DNA from: Streptomyces sp. HPF1205
GTDB taxonomy: Bacteria; Actinomycetota; Actinomycetes; Streptomycetales; Streptomycetaceae
Direction: 5' to 3'
DNA length: 64,000 bases
NCBI RefSeq assembly: GCF_020400825.1
Contig: NZ_JAINVH010000010.1
Coordinates: forward strand, 1 to 64,000
Part shown: positions 26,102 to 34,362 of the stretch, piece by piece
How the letters are laid out: each line of letters opens with the position of its first letter
Numbering within the stretch: the stretch's first letter is position 1
The notes under the pieces: model-generated
Seen by the model: only the letters and a program-made list of their open reading frames with translations
Databases searched by the model: none
Told to the model about the DNA's origin: nothing
Made by a program: the position numbers and the translations under genes

Positions 26102-27375
26102 CAGCGGGTCCTCCCCGAGTTCAGGTTCCAGCGGGCGATCCAGCCGGTCAGCAGGCCGGCGACCACGCCGGCGGCGGCGAGCGCGCCCAGCAGCCACCAG
26201 CCGCGGCCCAGCCCGTAGAAGGCGACGTCGGAGGGCTGGTCGGGGCCGTGCACGAGGTCGACGGACAGTTCCACGGGCAGGCCGGGGGCGGTCTTGACGG
26301 AGGCCGGGGCCGAGAAGGAGTTGCCGACCTGGAGGCACACCGTCTCGGGCGGGGTGCCGGACTCCCCCTTCGGCTTGGGGTAGCGGATGCCGGCGGAGAC
26401 CACGTCGGTGCGGCCGGTGCCGGCCTCGTCGTCGCGGACGATCTCCCGCCCGTGCAGGGTGACGCCGCGCAGCAGGACCCCGTAGTCCGCGTTGATCGTC
26501 CGGTCGTCGGCGACGCTGACCGCGGCTCGCAGTTCCTGCCCGGCCGGGACCTCGACCCGGTACCAGCGGTTCTCGGAGAACATCTCGCGGTCGGTGTAAA
26601 GGCCTTGGCGCAGCATCGGGGCGTCCGCGCAGTCGGCGGCGCCCTTGGTGGCCACGGGCTGCACGCCGGGGTCGGTGCTGCGGTGCACCAGTTGCTCGAC
26701 CTTGCTGGTGAGCTGCTGCCGGTGGGCGACGGCGGTGTAGGTGCCGCCGGTCGCGGCCGCGATGCAGCTGAGCTGGTTGCGGGTGGACACGTCGGGGACG
26801 AGGCCGAGGGTGTCGATGACCAGGTGGATGCCGCCGGCGGCTATGTCGCGTGCCACGTCGCAGGGGTTGAGCGGGGCGCAGGTGTCCTCGCCGTCGGTGA
26901 TGAGCACCAGGCGGCGGGTGCCGTCGCCGCCCTTGAGGTCGTTCGCGGCCTGCTGCAGCGCGGGACCGATCGGCGTCCAGCCGGTGGGCGCCAGTGTGGC
27001 GACGGCGGTCTTGGCCTCGGTGCGGTCCACGTTCCCTACCGGGTACAGCAGCCGGGTGTCCTTGCAGCCGGTCCTGCGGTTGTTGCCGCGGTAGTCGGCG
27101 CCCAGCGTGCGTATGCCGAGCTGGACGCCCTGCGGCACGGAGTCCAGGACGTCGTCGAACGCCTGCTTGGCGGCCGACATCCGGGACTGGCCGTCGATGT
27201 CGCGGGCACGCATCGAGCCGCTCACGTCCAGGACGAGCTCCACTTTCGGGGCGGCCTGGGGGTCGGCGGAGGGCGTGGGCTCGTCCGCCGAGGCCGGGGC
27301 GGGCAGGAGGCCGCAGGCGAGCACGGCGAACAGCCCGCCGGCCGCGCCCGCGGTCAACAGCTTTCTGAAGATCAT
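26101..27375 (-). CDS. VWA-domain membrane protein
   Basis: The 424-residue protein has a signal peptide (1-30, ending ASA; a lipoprotein Cys at 21 is less likely), a von Willebrand A domain and a C-terminal membrane helix (WWLLGALAAAGVVAGLLTGW) with a short basic tail. The MIDAS metal site is complete in D50-V-S52-G-S54, followed by GWTPIGPALQ (conserved Thr) and ITDGEDTC (Asp). The second extracellular domain, from about 240 to 370, is beta-rich. Such proteins bind ligands or partners via a Mg ion and act as surface scaffolds. It is coupled to the downstream secreted protein. Confidence 0.88.
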   Translation of the reverse strand: MIFRKLLTAGAAGGLFAVLACGLLPAPASADEPTPSADPQAAPKVELVLDVSGSMRARDIDGQSRMSAAKQAFDDVLDSVPQGVQLGIRTLGADYRGNNRRTGCKDTRLLYPVGNVDRTEAKTAVATLAPTGWTPIGPALQQAANDLKGGDGTRRLVLITDGEDTCAPLNPCDVARDIAAGGIHLVIDTLGLVPDVSTRNQLSCIAAATGGTYTAVAHRQQLTSKVEQLVHRSTDPGVQPVATKGAADCADAPMLRQGLYTDREMFSENRWYRVEVPAGQELRAAVSVADDRTINADYGVLLRGVTLHGREIVRDDEAGTGRTDVVSAGIRYPKPKGESGTPPETVCLQVGNSFSAPASVKTAPGLPVELSVDLVHGPDQPSDVAFYGLGRGWWLLGALAAAGVVAGLLTGWIARWNLNSGRTR

Positions 27376-27499
27376 CGGCGGATCGTAGTGAAGATCCCAC
27401 GGAATCTCGAAGTCGGCTGGTCAGCACGGCGGTTGCCGGGCCACCGCGGGTGGCGTTCGAGGAGCGGGCGGCGGCGACCGCGGCTCTGACCCGGGAGCG

Positions 27500-27529
27500 C
27501 TCAGCCCTCGACGGCTCAGCCCTCGACGG
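27500..27529. repeat. 15-bp direct repeat across the LysE-family stop codon
   Basis: CTCAGCCCTCGACGG occurs twice in tandem; the left copy lies just outside the gene and the right copy includes the TGA stop of the LysE-family gene. It looks like a local duplication. Confidence 0.7.
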
Positions 27530-28268
27530 CCATGCGTATGCCCAGGAGCAGCAGCACCCCGCCGCTGACCTGCTCCAGCCTCCTGCGGACGGCGGCGCGG
27601 GACACGATCCCCCGCAGCCGGCCGACGAACCACACGTACATCCCGTAGTAGCCCACCTCGAACACGGCCCACAGCGCGGCCAGCGCGACCATCGCGGGCA
27701 GCTTGGGCGCGCCCGCGGGCACGAACTGCGGCAGGAAGGACATCGCGAAGACGGCGGCCTTGGGGTTGGCGAGGTTCAGCAGCAGCCCGGAGCGGTAGGT
27801 CCGCCAACCCGCCGGCGCGCGGCCGGCCGGCGCCTGCGCGGCGGCGGCCCCCGCCGCACCGGCCCCCTCCTCACCGCTCCCCGCCCCCTCCTCACCGCTC
27901 CCCGCCCCCGGCTCACCCGTGCCCGCCGGGTCCCGCGGCACGCCGGGCCCGTCCGGTGCCCCGTCCCCGGCGCGGGCGGCCCGCGCGGACCGCAGCGTCT
28001 GGACGCCGAAGCCGACGAGGACCACCGCGCCGGTGATCCTCATGGCGTCGTACGCCGCCTGGGAGGCCGCTAGCAGCGCGGTCAGGCCGAAGGCGGCGAC
28101 GAGGCCCCAGACGAACACGCCCGTCTCGTTGCCCAGCACGGTCAGGAAGCCGGCGCGCCGGCCGCGCAGGGACTGACGGATGATCAGCATCGTGCTGGGG
28201 CCGGGGGAGGCGGCGATCAGGGTGCACGCGCCGAGGAAGCCGAAGAGGGTGCCGAACACGGTCGTCAT
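27516..28268 (-). CDS. LysE/RhtB-family amino-acid exporter
   Basis: The 250-residue protein has the LysE signature near its start (GACTLIAASPGPSTMLIIRQSLRGRRAG) and about six membrane helices. The second half begins GLLLNLANPKAAVFAMSFLPQFV, the conserved NPK motif of the family. An unusual Gly/Glu-rich loop between helices 3 and 4 (about residues 100-150, GAGSGEEGAGSGEEG) is encoded by short repeats. Such proteins export amino acids or derivatives by proton antiport. ATG at 28268. Confidence 0.92.
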   Translation of the reverse strand: MTTVFGTLFGFLGACTLIAASPGPSTMLIIRQSLRGRRAGFLTVLGNETGVFVWGLVAAFGLTALLAASQAAYDAMRITGAVVLVGFGVQTLRSARAARAGDGAPDGPGVPRDPAGTGEPGAGSGEEGAGSGEEGAGAAGAAAAQAPAGRAPAGWRTYRSGLLLNLANPKAAVFAMSFLPQFVPAGAPKLPAMVALAALWAVFEVGYYGMYVWFVGRLRGIVSRAAVRRRLEQVSGGVLLLLGIRMAVEG

Positions 28269-28357
28269 CGTGCTGCCCCGGCCCGGACCTGTCCACCGGG
28301 TTTGCGGGCGGGCGGGACCGGGCCGGGGCGGGGGCCTCCCGGCCGTCGGGGGGACGG

Positions 28358-30109
28358 TCAGGAGCAGGTGATGACCAGTGAGGTCAGCACCGTGCAGGTG
28401 CTGGCGGCCCGGTCGTCGGCGGTGCTGGTGTCGACGGGGTCGCTCGCGGTGCGGGAGGCGGTCACGGTGTAGGGCAGGTCGAGGGAGAGCAGGCCCACGG
28501 GAACGGAGAAGTGGCGGGTCGCCGAGGTCCCGGCCGCCAGGCCGTCCACGGCGCAGGTGACGGTGCCCGTCCGCGTCGCGCAGTCGGCCGAGTCGGCCGT
28601 CATGGGCGCGGGCAGTGACGCGGTGATGGTGGCCGAGGTGAGGGGGGACGGGCCGCGGTCGGTGACGGTCAGGGTGTAGTCGATGCGTCCGCCGAGCAGT
28701 CCCGGGCGCGGGTCGGCGGTCAGGGCCACGGCCACGTCGGCGGCCGCGTAGGTGAAGTGGTCGGCCGTGGTGGCGGCGCTGGTGCCCGCCGGGGTGGTGA
28801 CCTGGACGTCGACGGTGCCTACCGCGCCCGCCGGGGCCGTCGCGGTGCAGGAGGTCGCCGTGCAGTCGAACCGCGTGGCCGGGTGGCCGGGGCCGAAGGT
28901 GACCGCGGTGGCGTCGCCCAGGGCGGTGCCCGTGACGGTGACGGCGGTGCCGCCCGAGGGCGGCCCCGAGCGGGGGGTGACCGACGTGACGGCCGGTGGG
29001 GGCAGCGGCGTGAAGGAGACCGCCACTCCGGCGGGGTCGCGGCCCACGGGCGTGGTGGCGGTCACCGCGCGGGCGGCGGTGTCGATCACCGTGACGTCGT
29101 CGGAGCCGAGGTCGGTGACGTAGGCGAGCGAACCGTCCGGGGTCAGCGCTATGCCCTGCGGATTCGTGCCGGCGCGGACGGTGGCGGTGACGGTGCCCGC
29201 CGCGAGGTCGACCACGGAGACCGAGTCGGCGGGGCCGCCCGCCGTGTAGAGGGTCGAGCCGTCCGGGGACACGGCCAGCGCGTACGGCGGGGCGTCCGGC
29301 GCGATGGCGGCGGTGACGGTGTGCGTCGCGGTGTCGAGCGCCGACACCTTGCCGGAGCCCAGGTCGGCGACGTAGGCGCGGGATCCGTCCGGGGCGAGGG
29401 CGACGGCGACCGGGAAGGAGAACGCGTGCACGGTGGCGGTGACCGAGTCGGTCGCGGTATCGACGACGGAGACGGTGCCGCTGCTGCTGGCGACGTACAC
29501 CTGGGAGCCGTCGGGTGTGACGGCCAGCGCGTCCGGGCCCTGGGCGACCGGCACGGTCGCGGTGACCGTGCCGGTGGCGGTGTCGACGACGCTGACCGAG
29601 GCGGCGCCGAGGTCGGCGACATAGGCGCGGGCGCTGTCCGGGCTGACGGCGACGGCGGTGGGGCTGACGCCCACCGGGACGGTGGCGGTCACGGACCGGG
29701 TCGAGGTGTCGATCACGGACAGGGCGTTGGACCCGATGTCGGGTACGTAGACGCGGGCGCCGTCCGGGGACGCGGCCACGGCCTGCGGGTCGCTGCCGAC
29801 CGGGATCGTGCCGGTGACGGCGCCGGTGACGGTGTCCACCACGGAGACGGCGTTGTCGCCGGCGTCGGCCACGTAGGCGGTCGCCGTGCCGGGGACGGCG
29901 GCCGCGGCCGGCTGGGCGGCCACGGTGACGGCGGCGGCCAGGCCGAGCGCGGCGGCCAGGGCCACGGCGGTGGGTCCGGCCGTCCGCCCGCCGCGCGGGC
30001 CCGCGACGGCCGGCCGCGCGGCGCCCGCGGCGGTGGCCCGGGCCCGGGCGACGGGCCGCGGCAGCCGTCCGCGGCGGGCGCCGCCTCTGGTGTGTTCTGT
30101 CGGGATCAC
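28358..30109 (-). CDS. Secreted YVTN beta-propeller with IPT and DUF11-like domains
   Basis: The 583-residue protein has a long signal region ending AAQPAAAA (about residue 53). A seven-bladed YVTN/YncE-type propeller follows with repeats such as RAYVADLGAASVSVVDTATGTVTATVPV. An IPT/TIG-like domain (AVTSVTPRSGPPSGGTAVTVTGTAL) and a C-terminal DUF11-type domain (DYTLTVTDRGPSPLTSATITASLP) with paired cysteines complete it. The role is likely extracellular binding. The start is GTG at 30109 with AGGGGGGCAGAG upstream; the longer in-frame extension is Arg/Pro-rich and lacks a start site. Confidence 0.85.
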   Translation of the reverse strand: MIPTEHTRGGARRGRLPRPVARARATAAGAARPAVAGPRGGRTAGPTAVALAAALGLAAAVTVAAQPAAAAVPGTATAYVADAGDNAVSVVDTVTGAVTGTIPVGSDPQAVAASPDGARVYVPDIGSNALSVIDTSTRSVTATVPVGVSPTAVAVSPDSARAYVADLGAASVSVVDTATGTVTATVPVAQGPDALAVTPDGSQVYVASSSGTVSVVDTATDSVTATVHAFSFPVAVALAPDGSRAYVADLGSGKVSALDTATHTVTAAIAPDAPPYALAVSPDGSTLYTAGGPADSVSVVDLAAGTVTATVRAGTNPQGIALTPDGSLAYVTDLGSDDVTVIDTAARAVTATTPVGRDPAGVAVSFTPLPPPAVTSVTPRSGPPSGGTAVTVTGTALGDATAVTFGPGHPATRFDCTATSCTATAPAGAVGTVDVQVTTPAGTSAATTADHFTYAAADVAVALTADPRPGLLGGRIDYTLTVTDRGPSPLTSATITASLPAPMTADSADCATRTGTVTCAVDGLAAGTSATRHFSVPVGLLSLDLPYTVTASRTASDPVDTSTADDRAASTCTVLTSLVITCS

Positions 30110-30634
30110 GTTCTCTGCCCCCCTCGGGTCGCCCGCGGTGGCGGGCGCCGGTCGGGCCCGTCGAACCACCGCGGTGCGGTCTCGTGACGGCGGTACGGCG
30201 CGCCACCCGGCCGGCGGGGCCCGGGCACGCCCGGGCGGCGGTCGTGCGCCCCGCCCGCGCGTCACGGTCGCCCAGTGCGACGTTCCGCGCACGGTACGCT
30301 GCCACGGCCGCCGGGGCCGCGCACCGGATTCGCCGCAAACGGCCGGTCGCCGGGCGCGGTTGGCGTATGCCGCGGGCCGGTTGCCGGGGGCCGGTTGCCC
30401 CGGGGGGCCCGGCCCGGTCGCGATCGCGCGGTCACAACCGCCCGGTACGGCGGCGGGGTCACGACCCCCGGGGGCGGCCGGGTCACGGTGACGAACCGCG
30501 GCTTCCCGGCCGCGGCGGCGCGATCCGTCGCCGCGGCCGTGACCGCCCGGTCGTGGTGCCCTCGCCGCGACCGCCCCGAGCGCCGCTCCCCCGCGCGGCA
30601 GCCCCGTCACGGCGGCGCGGTCACCGCGGCCCCG
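30110..30634. other. Intergenic region rich in GTCAC/GTGAC motifs
   Basis: No gene is supported. GTCAC or GTGAC occurs at 30184, 30261, 30431, 30458, 30482, 30488, 30539, 30606, 30620 and 30634. Some form palindromes: GTCACGGTGAC at 30482-30492 and GGGGTCACGACCCC at 30455-30468. The last three motifs are 14 bp apart. Confidence 0.5.
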
Positions 30635-30647
30635 TCACAGCGGCGCC
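30606..30647. repeat. Three 14-bp direct repeats beginning GTCAC
   Basis: Units at 30606, 30620 and 30634 read GTCACGGCGGCGCG, GTCACCGCGGCCCC and GTCACAGCGGCGCC. The third unit overlaps the 3' end of the PD40-like gene. Confidence 0.6.
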
Positions 30648-31711
30648 GGTGAGGAGGCGTCCGCCGCCAGGAGCCGGGGACTGCCGGTGCCGTCGGCGGG
30701 CACGCTCCACAGGTCCGTGCGCGAACCGCCGTCCGGGGCGGGCAGGGCGTAGGCCACGGTGCGGTCGTCCAGCCACGTGGCCTGGTCGTCCACGCTGTGC
30801 CGCTCGGCCAGGGGGGTCTCGCGCAGGGTGCGCAGGTCGAGCACGTACTCGTGCCACAGGGAGGCGCCGGCCAGCACCCGCCTCTTGAAGGCGATCCGCG
30901 TGCCGTCCGGCGACAGCGAGGGACACTCGACGTTCTCCACGCCCAGCGCCGTGACCGTGCGGGCGGCGACGGAGCCCTTGACGAGGTAGGTCTTCCCGCC
31001 GGTGCCGAGGGTGGCGTAGAAGGTGTCGTCGTCGCGGGCGAAGGTGACGCCCCAGAAGTTGTCGTCGGCGGCGTGGTAGCGCTGCCCGTGCAGGGTGATC
31101 GCGAAGTCCTCCAGGCTGGGCAGGAGCCGCCAGGTGCGGGTGTCCACGATGGAGGTGCGGGTGGAGAAGAAGGCGGCGCCGTAGGACTCCCCGCCGACGA
31201 AGACCGTCCACGCGGCGAACCGGCCGCTGGGCGAGACGCGGGCGCGGCTGGGGGTTCCGGCGAGGGGGAAGGTGCGACGGACGCGCAGGGCGGCGTCGGT
31301 GATCACCGCCCGGTCGGTCTGTGAGACCACGCCGGGCGCGGACTGCAGGCACACCCCGGTGCCCGAGGCGGCGTAGAAGCGTGCGCACTTCAGGCCGGAG
31401 GCGGTGCGCCCGCCGCGCGGACGGTCCGCGGCGACCGTGGCGACCCGGCCGCGGTACGGGCCCGGCGCCGTGCTGACGACGGCGATCCATCCGTGCCGGT
31501 CCAGGTCCACGGCGCCCGCGGTCACGGCGGGGTCGCCGGCCCGCGCCGTGCCGTCCTCGGCCGCCCGTGAGGCCGCGTGCAGCACGAAACCGGTGCCGAT
31601 GCCCGCAAGCAGCAGTACGGCGACGCCGAGGACGAGCAGGCGGCGTCCCGCGCTCATCGGTGTCCGGCCGCCGCCGGTTCCCGCGGGTGGCAGGGCGTGT
31701 CGTTCGGTCAC
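30635..31711 (-). CDS. Membrane-anchored PD40/WD40-like beta-propeller protein
   Basis: The 358-residue protein has an N-terminal membrane anchor (RRLLVLGVAVLLLAGIGTGFVL, residues 22-43) and an extracellular TolB/PD40-type propeller with repeats such as SRARVSPSGRFAAWTVFV and VECPSLSPDGTRIAFKRR. The sequence CPSLSPDGTRIAFKR is the canonical PD40 blade. It is the last gene of a leftward three-gene operon (GT2, MFS, this gene): its GTG overlaps the MFS stop (GTGA). The propeller probably binds a glycan or peptide partner of the operon; no catalytic motif is present. Confidence 0.88.
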   Translation of the reverse strand: MTERHALPPAGTGGGRTPMSAGRRLLVLGVAVLLLAGIGTGFVLHAASRAAEDGTARAGDPAVTAGAVDLDRHGWIAVVSTAPGPYRGRVATVAADRPRGGRTASGLKCARFYAASGTGVCLQSAPGVVSQTDRAVITDAALRVRRTFPLAGTPSRARVSPSGRFAAWTVFVGGESYGAAFFSTRTSIVDTRTWRLLPSLEDFAITLHGQRYHAADDNFWGVTFARDDDTFYATLGTGGKTYLVKGSVAARTVTALGVENVECPSLSPDGTRIAFKRRVLAGASLWHEYVLDLRTLRETPLAERHSVDDQATWLDDRTVAYALPAPDGGSRTDLWSVPADGTGSPRLLAADASSPAPL

Positions 31712-32967
31712 GGCGTCTCCTCGGCCGGGCGCAGGACGAAGACGGCGGCCGTCGCGCACAGCGCCAGTCCGGCCGCCGAGGCGAGCAGGGCCCGGCCGTC
31801 GCCCCACGCGGTCCATGCGGCGCCGAACGCCAGGGAGCAGCAGAACCGGGCGAGCGCCTGCCCCGTGCCGACCAGCGCGAGTCCGGTGCCGCGCAGCGCC
31901 CCGGGAACGGCGTCGGCCACCGCGGCGGGCAGCACCCCGTCGGTGGCCGCGTAGAAGGCGCCGTGCAGGGCGAGCACGGCGTACGCCAGCGCGGGCGTGG
32001 CGGGGGCCCACAGCAGCAGCCCGTACGCGGCGAGCAGCCCGGCGTGTCCGGCGAGGAACACGACACGCCGGCCGATCCGGTCGGCCAGGACGCCCGCGGG
32101 CACGGCGAGCAGCAGGAACACCGCGGAGGTGCCGAGCGGCAGCAGTGGGAAGAACTCCTCGCCGACGCCGGCCCGGCGCTGCAGCGTCAGGTAGACGAAG
32201 GCGTCGCTGACGGTGGTCAGGCCGAGCAGCACCGCGCAGCCGGTCAGGGCACGCAGGCGGGGCAGTCGCAGCAGGGCCAGGGCCTGGCGCAGGTCCACCG
32301 GGGCCGGGCGCGGTCCGGGGCCGCCGGCGGACACGCGGTCCCTGCCGGGGACGAACAGCACCAGTACCAGCACGCCGAGCACCGCGACGCAGGCGCTGAC
32401 CCCGAACACGGCGTCGTAACCGTCCGCGGCGGCCCGCAGGATGAGGAAGGCGGTCATGGGGCCGAGGACCGCGCCGGTGGTGTCCATCGCGCGGTGCACG
32501 CCGAAGGCCCGGCCGCGGTGCTCCGGCGGGGTGGACAGCGAGATCAGGGCGTCGCGGGGCGAGGTGCGCAGGCCCTTGCCGGTGCGTTCCAGCGCGAGCA
32601 CCAGCCCGAGGGGGCCCAGGCTCCTGGCGACCAGAAGCAGCGGTTTGCACAGGGCCGACAGGCCGTAGCCGAGCCCGGCGACGAGCTTGTGGTCGCGCAC
32701 CCGGTCGGCGAGGTGACCGCCGGTCAGTTGCACCAGCGCGCCGACGCCGTTGTAGACGCCGTCCAGGGTGCCGAAGCCGAGGGGGCTCAGGCCCAGGCCC
32801 GCGACCAGGTAGAGCGGCAGCACGGCGGTCACCATCTCCGAGGAGACGTCGGTGACCAGGCTGACGGCACCCAGCGCGAGGACGACGGACGAGACCGCCG
32901 GGGCTCGCCCGCCTCCCCTGCCGGGGGCGGGATCCGCCGCAGGAGCGGCGCGGTCCGCGAGATACAT
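31708..32967 (-). CDS. MFS transporter
   Basis: The 419-residue protein has 12 predicted membrane helices. The conserved cytoplasmic loop between helices 2 and 3 reads GGHLADRVRDHKLVAG, and the equivalent in the second half is PAGVLADRIGRRVVFLAG. The start VSSVVLALGAVSLVTDVSSEMVTAVLPLYL fits the MFS subgroup often annotated as a multidrug or sugar-efflux transporter. Its position between a glycosyltransferase and a propeller protein hints at export of a glycosylated compound. ATG at 32967, 29 bases after the GT2 stop. Confidence 0.9.
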   Translation of the reverse strand: MYLADRAAPAADPAPGRGGGRAPAVSSVVLALGAVSLVTDVSSEMVTAVLPLYLVAGLGLSPLGFGTLDGVYNGVGALVQLTGGHLADRVRDHKLVAGLGYGLSALCKPLLLVARSLGPLGLVLALERTGKGLRTSPRDALISLSTPPEHRGRAFGVHRAMDTTGAVLGPMTAFLILRAAADGYDAVFGVSACVAVLGVLVLVLFVPGRDRVSAGGPGPRPAPVDLRQALALLRLPRLRALTGCAVLLGLTTVSDAFVYLTLQRRAGVGEEFFPLLPLGTSAVFLLLAVPAGVLADRIGRRVVFLAGHAGLLAAYGLLLWAPATPALAYAVLALHGAFYAATDGVLPAAVADAVPGALRGTGLALVGTGQALARFCCSLAFGAAWTAWGDGRALLASAAGLALCATAAVFVLRPAEETP

Positions 32968-32996
32968 CGTTCGGGTCCCCCCTCGTGCGCGCCGGG

Positions 32997-34013
32997 TCAG
33001 TCCCGGCGGCTGCTCTCGTCCCGCAGCCAGGTGTCGAAGTCCCCGTCGCGGATGGCCTTGCGTGAGGTACGGCGGGCCACCGCGGCGACCGTGAGGAACA
33101 CGGCCACGTGCGGCAGCAGCCAGGGCTCGGCGTACAGCAGGCGCCGCAGGTCGGCCGGCCGCGTGCGGGCGGAGGGCGGCGGCCCCGGGGCACCGGCGGC
33201 GGGGGCGGAAGGGGCGGGAGCGGGGCCGGGAGCTCCCGCGCCGGCGTCCGGCCCTCCGCCGTTCCCGGCCGGTGATCCAAGTGCTGCGGCCGTTCCCGCG
33301 CCGGCGGCTCCCCCGGCCGCCGGCGCCGGTGCGCCCGCCCGCGCCCGGCGCGCCTCTTCCGCCTGGCGCGCCTCCAGTTGGGCGGAGGAGGTGTCCGCGC
33401 GTACCCGGCGCCGGATCAGGTCGGCCCAGGTGCGCGGCGGGCGGACCGTGACGCGGGCCTGCTCGACCACCCGCCGCTCCCCCGGCGCGAACGCGAGCGA
33501 GGCGGCGAGGTCGTCGGCCATCAGCGGCGGCAGGGCGGCCAGCCGGGCGTGCCCCTCGCGCGACACGGCGATCACCCCGCGGCCGAACAGCCCCTCGCGT
33601 ACCGCGGGCAGCCGCTGCCACACCCGGTAGTAGGCGCGGACCGGCCAGGCGCAGCCGGTCATCGGCAGGTCCCGGGCGGGCGCGGCGGCCAGCACCGGGC
33701 CGCCGCCGGCCACCGTCTCGGCCAGGGCACGGACATCGGCGGCGCCGATCACCACGTCCGCGTCCACGTACAGCCGCGGGAAGCCGCGGGCGTGAGCGTC
33801 GCCGGTGCGCAAGGCGTCGTGCTTGGACGGAAGCGGAACCTCCACCACCCGCACGCCGGGACGGGCGGCGGCCTTCGCGGTGTCGTCCGTGCAGCCGTTG
33901 CAGACCACCACGACGTCCGGCGCGGGACCGTCGGCCGGGCCGCTCAGCAGGGCGTCCAGCAGGCGGCCGATGACCGGTGCCTCGTTGTGCGCCGGAATCA
34001 CGATGCTCGTCAC
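32997..34013 (-). CDS. Family 2 glycosyltransferase
   Basis: The 338-residue protein starts with the GT-A Rossmann strand TSIVIPAHNEAPVIGRLL and contains the metal-binding YVDADVVIG (D-x-D) motif. An Ala/Pro/Gly-rich segment (about residues 210-290) separates the catalytic part from a C-terminal membrane-proximal helix region (EPWLLPHVAVFLTVAAVA). It is the first gene of the GT2-MFS-PD40 operon. The start is uncertain: GTG at 34013 begins the fold precisely and follows a CATACT -10-like hexamer by seven bases, suggesting a leaderless message. TTG at 34064 would add 17 residues. Confidence 0.85.
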   Translation of the reverse strand: MTSIVIPAHNEAPVIGRLLDALLSGPADGPAPDVVVVCNGCTDDTAKAAARPGVRVVEVPLPSKHDALRTGDAHARGFPRLYVDADVVIGAADVRALAETVAGGGPVLAAAPARDLPMTGCAWPVRAYYRVWQRLPAVREGLFGRGVIAVSREGHARLAALPPLMADDLAASLAFAPGERRVVEQARVTVRPPRTWADLIRRRVRADTSSAQLEARQAEEARRARAGAPAPAAGGAAGAGTAAALGSPAGNGGGPDAGAGAPGPAPAPSAPAAGAPGPPPSARTRPADLRRLLYAEPWLLPHVAVFLTVAAVARRTSRKAIRDGDFDTWLRDESSRRD

Positions 34014-34362
34014 GCAGGTGAGTATGCAGCCGCGATCCGCGGGCCCGCCGAGTGTTTCGTCCAAGTCTCCCCCGAGCTGGAAGCGAGTGGTCTAGATTGA
34101 GCGACGCGGAGCCGGTTTGCGCGGAGCGTCTCACCGTGCCGGACCGGCCGCGGTCGCGGGCGGAGCCATCCGCTTCAGCCCCGACGGGAACGGCGAGTCA
34201 CCGCACGAGAGCACCGCACGAGAGCACCGCAGCACGGCGCTGGCCGGGCGCCCCGGCGTCCCGCCCCGCGCCGACCGCACAGTCAGCAACTCCTCCGGTC
34301 CGGGCGTGGGGACGCCCGAGGGCCGGGCGGAGCATGGGGAACCACTCGGTGTGGGGGGATTG
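34014..34362. other. Divergent intergenic region at the start of the glycan locus
   Basis: No gene is supported. It separates the leftward GT2 operon from the rightward glycan operon. It holds a TAGATT -10-like hexamer at 34093-34098 (leader of about 260 bases) and two tandem 13-bp units CCGCACGAGAGCA (34201-34226). Confidence 0.5.
34201..34226. repeat. Two tandem 13-bp units
   Basis: CCGCACGAGAGCA occurs twice in perfect tandem in the leader of the rightward glycan operon; a third copy begins and diverges. Confidence 0.8.

Noticed and set aside
31708-34134. Single 808-codon fusion of glycosyltransferase and MFS transporter
   Set aside because: The glycosyltransferase is in a different frame with its own stop at 32997; only the part from 32967 leftward is the transporter.
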